A DNA stretch of 7,293 nt from an uncultured Lachnospiraceae bacterium (lineage in GTDB: Bacteria; Bacillota; Clostridia; Lachnospirales; Lachnospiraceae), in contig CAKRRJ010000100.1 in assembly GCA_934394615.1 (NCBI GenBank), positions 1 through 7,293 on the forward strand, in the 5' to 3' direction. The notes under the pieces were generated by a model. The model did no database searches and was not told the DNA's origin. It saw only the letters and a list, made by a program, of their open reading frames with translations. Position 1 is the stretch's first letter. Each line of letters opens with the position of its first letter. This document shows, piece after piece, positions 1 through 6,385 of the stretch. The position numbers and the translations under genes were made by a program.

Positions 1-128
1 ATGCCATACTCTGCGCTGTCATTCGTGACAGAACCCAGAATGTTGATCCCTGCCTCCGTCAGAATACCAGTGATTGTCTTTAATGCTCCCTTTTTATTCT
101 CTGCATAAACAGAAACCTGCTTTAACAT
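1..128 (-). CDS. ACT-domain protein, N-terminal part (runs off the left edge)
   Basis: The 42 complete codons read MLKQVSVYAENKKGALKTI followed by a segment ending in TNDSAEYG. This is the beta-alpha-beta start of an ACT domain: a hydrophobic first strand, then an N-x-x-G-x-L turn (NKKGAL, residues 11-16) where ACT domains bind amino acids, then a helix and the strand INILGSV. ACT domains sense small ligands, usually amino acids. Clostridia carry many small stand-alone ACT proteins of unknown ligand, and this looks like one, although the rest of the protein lies outside the window. The ATG at 126-128 is preceded by GGGAGG (138-143) with 9 nt spacing. An in-frame ATG at 135-137 abuts that site and is unlikely to be the start. 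It has its own promoter (165-192) and lies downstream of ribH in the same direction. The ligand and pathway cannot be told. Confidence 0.8.
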   Translation of the reverse strand, partial: MLKQVSVYAENKKGALKTITGILTEAGINILGSVTNDSAEYG

Positions 129-164
129 TGCTATCATCCTCCCTTTTGTTTACCTATGAATAAT

Positions 165-192
165 ATTGTAACCGAAAAATGAGATTAGTCAA
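165..192 (-). promoter_or_regulatory. Sigma-A-type promoter of the ACT-domain gene
   Basis: On the minus strand TTGACT (187-192) and TACAAT (165-170) are separated by 16 nt. Each box matches the housekeeping consensus at five of six positions. The predicted start of transcription is near 158, giving a leader of about 30 nt before the ATG at 128. The promoter sits just past the ribH stop codon (206-208), so the ACT gene can be expressed independently of the FMN-controlled rib operon. The call rests on pattern matching only. Confidence 0.7.
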
Positions 193-205
193 TGTCTTAG
201 CAGCC

Positions 206-673
206 TTATTCTCCGATATTTCGGATCAGGTTCACCATCTCGATCGCGCCCGTCGCGCACTCATAGCCCTTGTTTCCGGCCTTGCTTCCGGCGCGTTCAA
301 TTGCCTGCTCAATGTTGTCGGTCGTTAAAACGCCGAACATAACCGGGATGCCGCTGTTTAAGGACACCTGCGCAATTCCCTTGGATACCTCACTGCAGAC
401 GTAGTCGTAGTGGCTTGTGCTGCCTCGGATCACCGCACCGACACAGATCACGGCATCATACTTTTTGCTGCCTGCCATCTTCGACGCGATCAGCGGGATC
501 TCAAACGCTCCCGGGACCCATGCCACATCAACCGCATCCTCCTCCACGCCGTGGCGTTTCAGCCCGTCGAGGGCTCCTCCCACCAGCTTTGAGGTGATGA
601 ACTCGTTAAATCTTGCGGCTACGATTCCAATGCGGATTTCTTTTGCTACTACATTTCCTTCCAGTACTCTCAT
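206..673 (-). CDS. ribH: 6,7-dimethyl-8-ribityllumazine synthase
   Basis: This 155-residue protein is the usual length for RibH and aligns end to end with the Bacillus subtilis enzyme as I know it. It condenses 5-amino-6-ribitylamino-uracil with 3,4-dihydroxy-2-butanone 4-phosphate to give lumazine, the penultimate riboflavin precursor. In related species RibH forms icosahedral cytoplasmic shells that can enclose riboflavin synthase. Visible family motifs are RFNEFIT (21-27), the substrate loop VPGAFEIP (53-60), [14 protein letters not shown] (79-92) with the conserved His88, and [17 protein letters not shown] (113-129) with Arg127 at the position of the catalytic arginine. The ATG is preceded by GAGGGA (681-686) at 7 nt spacing. 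It is the last gene of the rib operon, 51 nt after ribBA, and no terminator hairpin follows it. Confidence 0.97.
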   Translation of the reverse strand: MRVLEGNVVAKEIRIGIVAARFNEFITSKLVGGALDGLKRHGVEEDAVDVAWVPGAFEIPLIASKMAGSKKYDAVICVGAVIRGSTSHYDYVCSEVSKGIAQVSLNSGIPVMFGVLTTDNIEQAIERAGSKAGNKGYECATGAIEMVNLIRNIGE

Positions 674-724
674 GTTTTTGTCCCTCTTTCTTCTATATAA
701 TAATGTGTTTTTCTCAATACCGTT

Positions 725-1924
725 TTAGTATTTTAACAGGTGTCCCATGCGCTGCTGCTTCGTCCGCAGGTAAAACAGGTCATACCGGGTGGCACTCATC
801 TGGATCGGCACGCGCTCTTTTATGGCAAGGCCAAATTCTGAAAGCTGGTAGACTTTATCCGGGTTGTTGGTGAGCAGGCGCATGCTCTTTACTCCAAGAT
901 CCCGCAGGATCTGGGCTCCGATGTAATATTCCCGCTCATCCCCCGCAAAGCCAAGTGCCAGGTTTGCCTCCAATGTATCCATGCCCTGTTCCTGCAGCTC
1001 ATAAGCTTTCAGTTTATTGATGAGACCGATGCCGCGCCCCTCCTGCCGCATATAAAGAAGAATTCCGCGTCCTTCTTTCTCAATCTGCGTCATGGCCGCC
1101 GCAAACTGCTGGCCACAGTCACACCGGAGCGAACCGAACGTATCTCCCGTCAGGCATTCCGAATGGATGCGGCAGAGCACATCCTCGCCGTTTCCAATGT
1201 CTCCTTTCACCAAAGCCACATGATGCTCTCCATTTAAGCGGTTTACATAGCCGTATGCCACAAATTCACCATATTTTGTCGGCATCTTGGTAACGGTCAC
1301 CTGATCCACCAGTTTCTCATGGTATTTTCGGTATGCCTGCAGTGCCTGAATGGTAATGAACTTCAGATCCCATTTTCGGGCCAGTTCCTGAAGCTCTGCA
1401 GTCCGCATCATGGTGCCATCCTCCCGCATGATCTCACAGCAGAGGCCGCATTCTTTTAAACCTGCAAGACGGCACAGGTCCACCGTGGCTTCCGTGTGGC
1501 CATTCCGCTCCAGCACACCGTTTTTCTTTGCCACCAGCGGAAACATATGCCCAGGTCTGCGGAAATCCTCTGGCTTCGCGTCGTCTGCCACGCAGCGCAG
1601 CGCCGTCACAGAACGCTCTGCTGCTGAAATACCGGTTGTGGTATCCACACAGTCCACGGAAACGGTAAACGCCGTCTCATGATTATCTGTGTTGTGGGAC
1701 ACCATCTGGGGAAACTGAAGTTTCTCTGCATAGGCGGCAGACATCGGCATACAGATCAGACCTTTTCCGTGTGTTGCCATAAAATTAATATTCTCTGTGG
1801 TAGCAAACTCTGCCGCACAGATAAAATCTCCCTCGTTTTCCCGGTCCGCATCGTCTGTCACCAAAATGACATGACCGTTTCGAAGTTCCTCAAGTGCTTC
1901 CTCTACTGTATTGTACTGAACCAT
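725..1924 (-). CDS. ribBA: Bifunctional DHBP synthase / GTP cyclohydrolase II
   Basis: This fusion enzyme feeds both branches of riboflavin synthesis. The N-terminal RibB half (about 1-200) makes 3,4-dihydroxy-2-butanone 4-phosphate from ribulose 5-phosphate. The C-terminal RibA half (about 208-399) opens GTP to the diaminopyrimidine. RibB motifs are [11 protein letters not shown] (24-34), [11 protein letters not shown] (77-87) and [15 protein letters not shown] (123-137). RibA shows the zinc cysteines in [15 protein letters not shown] (Cys257, Cys268, Cys270), then RQEGRGIGL, the conserved DTLEAN (316-321) and LLTNNPDK. An ATG at 1945 would add seven residues (MGKEISV) and abut the ribE stop. 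I prefer the ATG at 1924, because AAGGAG (1934-1939) lies 9 nt upstream and the product then begins [11 protein letters not shown], as in relatives. The result is 399 residues, normal for RibBA. Third gene of the operon, 21 nt after ribE. Confidence 0.96.
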   Translation of the reverse strand: MVQYNTVEEALEELRNGHVILVTDDADRENEGDFICAAEFATTENINFMATHGKGLICMPMSAAYAEKLQFPQMVSHNTDNHETAFTVSVDCVDTTTGISAAERSVTALRCVADDAKPEDFRRPGHMFPLVAKKNGVLERNGHTEATVDLCRLAGLKECGLCCEIMREDGTMMRTAELQELARKWDLKFITIQALQAYRKYHEKLVDQVTVTKMPTKYGEFVAYGYVNRLNGEHHVALVKGDIGNGEDVLCRIHSECLTGDTFGSLRCDCGQQFAAAMTQIEKEGRGILLYMRQEGRGIGLINKLKAYELQEQGMDTLEANLALGFAGDEREYYIGAQILRDLGVKSMRLLTNNPDKVYQLSEFGLAIKERVPIQMSATRYDLFYLRTKQQRMGHLLKY

Positions 1925-1933
1925 AACGCTAAT

Positions 1934-1939
1934 CTCCTT
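1934..1939 (-). promoter_or_regulatory. Ribosome binding site of ribBA (decides its start)
   Basis: AAGGAG reads on the minus strand 9 nt before the ATG at 1924. It lies inside the seven extra codons that an ATG at 1945 would add, so that longer start would put the Shine-Dalgarno within the coding region. This supports the shorter protein. Confidence 0.75.
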
Positions 1940-1945
1940 TCCCAT

Positions 1946-2623
1946 TTAAAATCCATATTTTTCCAGAAATTCTTTTGTGATTCCGCTCCTGGACGATTCT
2001 GTTTTTGCCCCGTTTTCCTGCTCCTGCACCGGCTCTTCCGGCCGCAAAAGCCGTTCCACATATTTCCCAATAATATCGGTCTCTAAATTGACCAGATCTC
2101 CTGCTTTTCGTTCCCCCAATGTGGTTACTGCGTTGGTATGCGGAATCGTGGAAACCGAAAAGCTGTCCACTGTCACTGCAGCTACCGTCAGGCTGATGCC
2201 GTCTATGGTGATGGAGCCTTTTTCCACGATATAGCGAAGAAGCTCTGGTCCGGCACCAATCGTGAACCACACCGCATTGTCATCCCGCCGGATTTCCCGG
2301 ATTGTTCCGGTTCCATCGACATGTCCGCTCACAATGTGTCCGCCAAAGCGGCCGCCTGCCGCCATGGCCCGCTCCAGATTCACATGCATGCCAGGTTTTG
2401 CTTTCTTTAACGAGGAGCGGTTTAAGGTCTCATGCATCACATCCGCTGTGAAACATGCCGTTCCCAGACTGGTAACTGTCAGGCAGATTCCATTTACCGC
2501 GATGCTGTCTCCCACCGCCGCGTCAGAAAGTACACGCTCTGCCTGAATGGTAAGCGCCGCGGAATGCGCGCCCCAGACAATCTTTTTCAGCGTCCCGATT
2601 TCCTCAACAATTCCTGTAAACAT
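1946..2623 (-). CDS. ribE: Riboflavin synthase (alpha chain)
   Basis: This enzyme dismutates two molecules of 6,7-dimethyl-8-ribityllumazine to riboflavin and the pyrimidine precursor. The 225 residues form the expected duplicated beta-barrel. Barrel one opens with MFTGIVEEIG (1-10) and carries VNGICLTV (43-50). Barrel two carries the matching IDGISLTV (140-147), and GGHIVSGHVDGTG (94-106) links them. An in-frame start at 2641 would add MKVRCR, but the family begins at MFTGIVEE, so I use the ATG at 2623 with GAGG (2630-2633) six nt upstream. The gene starts inside the end of ribD (20-nt overlap), which suggests translational coupling. Residues about 195-214 are a polar tail (EEPVQEQENG) before a typical clostridial ending ITKEFLEKYGF. 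The gene is called ribE in Bacillus-type operons and ribC in E. coli. Confidence 0.96.
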   Translation of the reverse strand: MFTGIVEEIGTLKKIVWGAHSAALTIQAERVLSDAAVGDSIAVNGICLTVTSLGTACFTADVMHETLNRSSLKKAKPGMHVNLERAMAAGGRFGGHIVSGHVDGTGTIREIRRDDNAVWFTIGAGPELLRYIVEKGSITIDGISLTVAAVTVDSFSVSTIPHTNAVTTLGERKAGDLVNLETDIIGKYVERLLRPEEPVQEQENGAKTESSRSGITKEFLEKYGF

Positions 2624-3707
2624 CCTGCACCTCACTTTCAATCAGAAGGTCATCGCCCAGCTTCCGGATCTCTTTTACTTTCAGATGAACCGCTTCTGCC
2701 GGATCTGCTACGCCCTGGCCTTCCACCGGCGTTTTTGCCTCCGCGCCGCCAAAAAGTTTCGGTGCCACATAAGTATGTACCTCCTGTACGATCCCGTTCT
2801 TTAACGCCGCCCAGTTTAAGGTTCCGCCGCCCTCCAGCAGAATGCTGTCAATCTGTTCTTCCCCGAGTTTTTTCATCAGCGTTTTCAGGTCCACATGGCC
2901 TTCCACCTCCGAAAGCGTGAGAATTTCACATCCGGCTTCCTCATAGGGCTGATACCGGTTCCGGTCTGTCTCACAGACCGCCAGGATTGTGGGAATTTCC
3001 TTTGCGGTCCTTACCAGCTGTGAATCAACCGGTGTCCGCAGATGGGTGTCACAGACGATCCGCACCGAATTTCTTCCGCCAGACATCCGGCAGCTTAACA
3101 TCGGGTCATCTGCCAGCACCGTTCCGACTCCCACCATGATTCCGCGGTAACGGTGCCGTTCCCGCTGAACATTCGCCCTTGCTTCCTCCCCGGTGACCCA
3201 TTTCGATGCGCCGGTATAGGCTGCAATCTTTCCATCCATAGTCATGGCATATTTCATCACGACATACGGGGTGCGGGTCTGGATGTAGTGAAAGAATACC
3301 AGATTTAAGCGGTCACACTCTTCTTTCAGCACATGCGTCCTTACCTCAATGCCGCGCTCCCGCAGATAGCGGATGCCTTTCCCCGCAACCAGCGGATTCG
3401 GATCGTCCGAACCAACAAAAACCCGCCGGATCCCAGCCTGCACGATGGCTTCCACGCAGGGCGGCTGCTTGCCATAGTGGCAGCAGGGTTCCAATGTCAC
3501 ATAGAGGTCTGCCCCCTCTGTCGGTTCCATGCAGGCCATGAGGGCGTTGCGCTCCGCATGGTATTCGCCATACCGGGCATGATATCCCTCCCCGATCATC
3601 CGTCCGTTTTTTACTACCACAGCACCCACTAACGGATTCGGGCTAGTCCAGCCCTCTCCCTGCTTCGCCAGTTCTATCGCCCGGCGCATATAGTCTTGTT
3701 CTGTCAA
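2604..3707 (-). CDS. ribD: Bifunctional riboflavin deaminase/reductase
   Basis: This enzyme catalyses the second and third steps of the pyrimidine branch: deamination of the GTP cyclohydrolase product, then NADPH-dependent reduction of its ribosyl side chain. The N-terminal deaminase (about 1-145) has the zinc-site motifs HAERNAL (50-56) and PCCHYGKQPPC (74-84). The reductase (about 148-360) has KYAMTMDGKIAAYTGASKWVT (152-172), VGVGTVLADDP and LEGGGTLN (291-298). I take TTG (3705-3707) as the start: the product then begins MTEQDYMRRAIELAKQGEG, which matches the family N-terminus, and the purine-rich stretch 3718-3728 lies upstream. No ATG precedes codon 7 in this frame. An upstream TTG at 3767 would add 20 unconserved residues. 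The protein is 367 residues, normal length. First gene of the operon, behind an FMN riboswitch and terminator. Confidence 0.95.
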   Translation of the reverse strand: MTEQDYMRRAIELAKQGEGWTSPNPLVGAVVVKNGRMIGEGYHARYGEYHAERNALMACMEPTEGADLYVTLEPCCHYGKQPPCVEAIVQAGIRRVFVGSDDPNPLVAGKGIRYLRERGIEVRTHVLKEECDRLNLVFFHYIQTRTPYVVMKYAMTMDGKIAAYTGASKWVTGEEARANVQRERHRYRGIMVGVGTVLADDPMLSCRMSGGRNSVRIVCDTHLRTPVDSQLVRTAKEIPTILAVCETDRNRYQPYEEAGCEILTLSEVEGHVDLKTLMKKLGEEQIDSILLEGGGTLNWAALKNGIVQEVHTYVAPKLFGGAEAKTPVEGQGVADPAEAVHLKVKEIRKLGDDLLIESEVQDVYRNC

Positions 3708-3754
3708 AGTATCGCCACTTCCTCTCCTGAAAACATCCGTCCCGGGAAGATCAT
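3704..3754 (-). other. Possible 16-codon leader ORF overlapping the ribD start
   Basis: An ATG at 3752-3754 opens the short frame MIFPGRMFSGEEVAIL. Its TGA (3704-3706) shares bases with the ribD start as TTGA. Ribosomes finishing here would sit on the ribD TTG. There is no strong Shine-Dalgarno of its own; its ATG overlaps the stop of the preceding 13-codon frame as ATGA. The arrangement is seen directly; translation is conjecture, and short ORFs of this size arise often by chance. Confidence 0.2.
3718..3728 (-). promoter_or_regulatory. Ribosome binding site serving the ribD TTG start
   Basis: The minus strand reads AGGAGAGGAAG here, ending 10 nt before the TTG at 3707. It is a strong purine stretch, although its best AGGAG core lies 16 nt away, further than usual. 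The somewhat long spacing and weak TTG codon suggest limited initiation on their own, which fits coupling to the upstream leader ORF that ends on the same bases. Confidence 0.55.
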
Positions 3755-3792
3755 ATCTCGAAAACAAAATAAAGCAGGTTCTGAAAAAACAC
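3751..3792 (-). other. Possible 13-codon leader ORF after the rib terminator
   Basis: A GTG at 3790-3792 follows AGGAG (3802-3806) and opens the hydrophobic frame MFFQNLLYFVFEI, with TGA at 3751-3753. The GTG lies about 9 nt after the AGGAG, a good distance. The stop overlaps the ATG of the next short frame (ATGA), which in turn ends on the ribD start. It lies past the riboswitch terminator, so only read-through transcripts would carry it. It may be chance. Confidence 0.2.
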
Positions 3793-3836
3793 CTTCTGAT
3801 CTCCTAGGATCTGCTGTTATTTTCTTTCTTTGAAAC

Positions 3837-3866
3837 AAAAAGCTCCGGAATCAACGATTCCAGAGC
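3837..3866 (-). terminator. Riboswitch-controlled intrinsic terminator of the rib leader
   Basis: On the minus strand an 11-bp stem (arms 3856-3866 and 3842-3852, one G-U pair) closes over a 3-nt loop GTT and is followed by TTTTTG. It lies about 50 nt past the aptamer and before ribD. That is the standard place for the off-state hairpin of an FMN riboswitch that stops transcription when FMN is abundant. Confidence 0.9.
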
Positions 3867-3913
3867 AGTTGTTCAACGATTGCCGATATGGTACATTCCA
3901 TAAAAACGCACTT

Positions 3914-4035
3914 AATCATTCTCTTTCATCCAGACTGTACTGTCGGCTTCGGAATTGCACCGAATCATGCCTTGCGGCTCGTGGGCTTTACCACCGGTAG
4001 GGAATTTCACCCTGCCCTGAGAAGACATTATGTAT
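3914..4035 (-). ncRNA. FMN riboswitch (RFN element)
   Basis: The conserved RFN core is readable on the minus strand. It begins with GGGCAGGGTGAAATTCCC (4000-4017), then TACCGGTGGTA (3989-3999), GCCCACGAGCC (3976-3986), the GGTGCAATTCC arm, CCGACAGT (3939-3946) and GTCTGGATG (3927-3935). RFN elements bind flavin mononucleotide and turn down riboflavin genes. Here the element sits between the rib promoter and a terminator ahead of ribD, so control is most likely by premature termination. The outer P1 helix pairs only imperfectly in my hand folding, so the ends are approximate. This element and its platform account for most of the 408-bp stretch without a large gene. Confidence 0.96.
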
Positions 4036-4047
4036 TTGATGGTTTGA

Positions 4048-4076
4048 ATCTTACCACGCTTCTTCCAAAAAATCAA
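4048..4076 (-). promoter_or_regulatory. Promoter of the rib operon
   Basis: The minus strand shows TTGATT (4071-4076), a 17-nt spacer and TAAGAT (4048-4053) preceded by TG at one base, an extended -10. The boxes match at four of six positions each. The predicted transcript starts near 4041, just before the 5' side of the FMN aptamer, exactly where the leader should begin. A better -35 sequence, TTGACA at 4096-4101, lacks a suitably spaced -10. Confidence 0.65.
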
Positions 4077-4114
4077 GCATTATTTTCAAATTTTCTGTCA
4101 ACTATAACTTTTCC

Positions 4115-4143
4115 TTTCCATGGTCTCATTTCAGTGTTATAAT
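4115..4143 (+). promoter_or_regulatory. Promoter of the M28 peptidase gene
   Basis: TTTCCA (4115-4120), a 17-nt spacer and a perfect TATAAT (4138-4143) preceded by TG at one base form a strong extended -10 promoter. The transcript would start near 4150, leaving a leader of about 25 nt with GGAGG at 4163-4167. It diverges from the rib promoter, with 38 bp between the two -35 boxes. Confidence 0.75.
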
Positions 4144-4175
4144 GATTCTGACTGCAAAAAACGGAGGTTAATGAC

Positions 4176-6293
4176 ATGGATTTACAGAAACGCATCATCG
4201 AAAACCTTGATATAGATTACTCCTACCAGCTCGCAAAGCGCATGGAACAGTTCCGCACAAACCCGGTGCTTGGTTATCGCCCGGCCGGCTCTAAAGCAGA
4301 ATTCGAGACTGGTGAGATGTTAAAAGCCGAAATGGAAGCCATCGGCCTCTCCGATGTCCGCAAGGATGCCATTCAGGTAGATGGATGGGAATTTCACAAA
4401 GCGGTGCTCTCCTACACCGGCAATGACGGCACAAAGCATGAGATCCAGCTTGGCGCATACCAGACTACCTTTGTGACCGATGGACCAAAGGAATTCCCGC
4501 TCATGTACCTTGGAAAGGGAACCGCTGCGGACTATGAGGGAAAAGACGTAACCGGGAAGCTGGTTTTAGTTGATATCAACCAGCGTGACGAATGGTGGAT
4601 CAATTACCCGGTCTACCAGGCACACTTAAAAGGCGCGGCAGCGCTCATTGCCGTTCAGAGCGGCGGCTATGGCGAGATCGACGACGAAGCCTTAAACGCG
4701 CAGGATATTGCCGGACCAGAAAATGCCCCGGCTTTCTCCATCTCAAGAAAAGACGCAGACCCGCTCAAGAGTCTGCTTTTTGCCCGCGAGGCAGCAGCCG
4801 GAAAGCGCAGCAGCCAGGATGCTCCGGACACTGCGCTCTCATCCGAGATCACCGTCACGCTCGACGCCGACAGCAAAGTCACCCGTAACTGCACCACCTA
4901 CAACATTGTGGGAACTATTCCGGGAAAGCATCCGGACCGCATGGTGCTCTTATCTGCCCATTACGATTCCTATTTCAGCGGCTTCCAGGATGACAACACC
5001 GCCATTGCGCTCATGTTTGGCATTGCGAAAGCACTGCTCGCAAGCGGCATGAAACCAAACAACACCATTGTCATCTGCGCAATGGCAGCCGAGGAATGGG
5101 GCGTTGTGGATTCCAACTTCGACTGGTCCACCGGCGCTTATGAACAGGTCTTCACCGCTCACCCGGAGTGGGTTGGAAAAGTGATTGCCGACTTAAACTT
5201 TGAACTTCCGGCCCTGGCGCATGGAACCCGCGCGCGCATCCGCAGCTGCTATGAGTACACCCGTTTTCTCGAGGAATACCTGGCAGAGCTTCCGGAACTC
5301 ACCCAGGCTTACCCGGAAGAGACCCGCGTTACTTCCCCGATTGAGACCTGGTCCGACGATTTCTCCATGGCAATCGCCGGCATCCCGTCTATGGTAAACG
5401 ACTTTACTGGCGGAAGCTTCATGGAGACACACTATCACTCCCAGTTCGACAACGATGCCTTTTACGATGAAAAGGTCTACCGCCTGCACCACGAGCTCTT
5501 TGCGCTCCTCATTGCTGCCCTGGACGAGACCTGCGTCATTCCGCTTTGCTCCGCTCCGGTCATGAAACGCGCCATAAATGGTTATGCTTCCGCGAAAGAA
5601 GTCCTGCGCCCGTTCGTCAGCATGGACCTCATCAGTCCCATGACGCTGGCATCCCTTGTGGAAAAGATTTCCGCGCTGGAAGACATGCTCTCCCATGTAG
5701 AGGCACTCTCCAACGAACGCTATGCACTGCGCAAGAGCCAGAACAGCCGCTACCGCGCACTGCTTGCGGAAGGAAAAACTGAGGAGGCAGAAGCCCTCTA
5801 CCTGGAGGTACGCGAATCCGAGGCTGAGGCACTCCGCCGGTTTAAATGTGCGCAGGATGAACTCGTCCGCATCGACTGGTACGGAAATGTACACTATCCG
5901 CACGAAATTCTCTTACAAAACATCAAACTCATTGGCGGCGCTGTCGCAAACTTGAAAGAGCAAAATATCTCTTCTGCCCTGCGAAAGCTCTATCAGGTGG
6001 ACAACAACGCCTATGCGTTCATGTTCGACGAGGAGGTCTACAACCACTTTACCGACTATGTCCTGAATCAGCCAAAAGACCGCTTAAAATGGGGATATAA
6101 GCGCCTGATGCCGCATGAGAACCTCTATGCGCTGGTCAAAGACCTGCTGGCAAAGAAAGACCTGCCTGCGGAAGAACTGCAGATTTCCCATGAGATTGGC
6201 CACCTCACAAAAATTTTCCAGGATCAGTGCCGCATGCTGATCCAGACCACCGACCAGATCCAGAGCCTGGTACATGACCAGTTCCTGATCTAA
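4176..6293 (+). CDS. M28-family zinc metallopeptidase with inserted PA domain, cytosolic
   Basis: This 705-residue protein is a probable amino- or carboxypeptidase of the M28 family, with an architecture like glutamate carboxypeptidase II. A split catalytic domain starts near residue 15. A PA domain is inserted at about 105-205 (GKLVLVD, KGAAALIAV, PAFSISRKDA). The catalytic part resumes at about 240-455. Likely two-zinc ligands are His262 in SAHYDS, Asp273 in QDDN, Glu307 in AAEEWG with Glu306 as the base, Asp339 in ADLNFE, and His421 in HYHSQFD. The C-terminal 250 residues are mostly helical, with a charged, possibly coiled segment at 495-565, in the position of the dimerisation domain of the GCPII/transferrin-receptor group. 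There is no signal peptide or membrane segment. GGAGG lies 8 nt before the ATG. Substrate unknown; probably peptide turnover. No terminator separates it from the GNAT gene, so co-transcription is likely. Confidence 0.92.
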   Translation: MDLQKRIIENLDIDYSYQLAKRMEQFRTNPVLGYRPAGSKAEFETGEMLKAEMEAIGLSDVRKDAIQVDGWEFHKAVLSYTGNDGTKHEIQLGAYQTTFVTDGPKEFPLMYLGKGTAADYEGKDVTGKLVLVDINQRDEWWINYPVYQAHLKGAAALIAVQSGGYGEIDDEALNAQDIAGPENAPAFSISRKDADPLKSLLFAREAAAGKRSSQDAPDTALSSEITVTLDADSKVTRNCTTYNIVGTIPGKHPDRMVLLSAHYDSYFSGFQDDNTAIALMFGIAKALLASGMKPNNTIVICAMAAEEWGVVDSNFDWSTGAYEQVFTAHPEWVGKVIADLNFELPALAHGTRARIRSCYEYTRFLEEYLAELPELTQAYPEETRVTSPIETWSDDFSMAIAGIPSMVNDFTGGSFMETHYHSQFDNDAFYDEKVYRLHHELFALLIAALDETCVIPLCSAPVMKRAINGYASAKEVLRPFVSMDLISPMTLASLVEKISALEDMLSHVEALSNERYALRKSQNSRYRALLAEGKTEEAEALYLEVRESEAEALRRFKCAQDELVRIDWYGNVHYPHEILLQNIKLIGGAVANLKEQNISSALRKLYQVDNNAYAFMFDEEVYNHFTDYVLNQPKDRLKWGYKRLMPHENLYALVKDLLAKKDLPAEELQISHEIGHLTKIFQDQCRMLIQTTDQIQSLVHDQFLI

Positions 6294-6356
6294 ACATCAT
6301 ACCGTGAAAACCAGAAGCCTGAGCCTGAGGGCCGGCAGCCTGGTCCAGAATACAGA

Positions 6357-6385
6357 AAGGACAGACAATACCGTCTGAACAGATT
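6357..6385 (+). promoter_or_regulatory. Probable split ribosome binding site of the GNAT gene
   Basis: The only Shine-Dalgarno-like sequence near the GNAT start is AAGGA (6357-6361), 24 nt from the ATG, which is too far on its own. Between them lies a perfect 5-bp hairpin, CAGAC (6362-6366) and GTCTG (6373-6377) with a 6-nt loop. Folded, it removes 16 nt and leaves an ideal 8 nt. The pairing is seen; use by ribosomes is inferred. Confidence 0.4.

Noticed and set aside
214..234. Small CCGA/TCGG hairpin at the ribH 3' end as an operon terminator
   Set aside because: The stem is only 4 bp, lies within the coding region and has no T-tract.
2432..2920. A 162-codon open frame on the plus strand
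   Set aside because: It is antisense to the ribE start and the ribD end, and its product is Pro/Arg/Ser-rich without a known motif.
3705..3767. Longer ribD starting at TTG 3767
   Set aside because: The 20 extra residues do not resemble RibD N-termini and no Shine-Dalgarno precedes that codon; the TTG at 3707 matches the family start.
4096..4101. TTGACA on the minus strand as the rib -35 box
   Set aside because: The hexamer at 17 nt spacing is GCTTGA, a poor -10; the TTGATT/TAAGAT pair with extended TG fits better and places the transcript start beside the aptamer.
5193..5903. A 236-codon open frame on the minus strand
   Set aside because: It lies entirely antisense to the catalytic and helical parts of the M28 peptidase, whose motifs and codon use are convincing. 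It shows no recognisable domain, and long antisense frames are common opposite GC-rich codons.
6311..6348. GCCTGA direct repeat and GCCGGC palindrome after the peptidase, as a possible terminator
   Set aside because: The arms do not form a long stem and no T-tract follows, so it is probably only GC-rich spacer.
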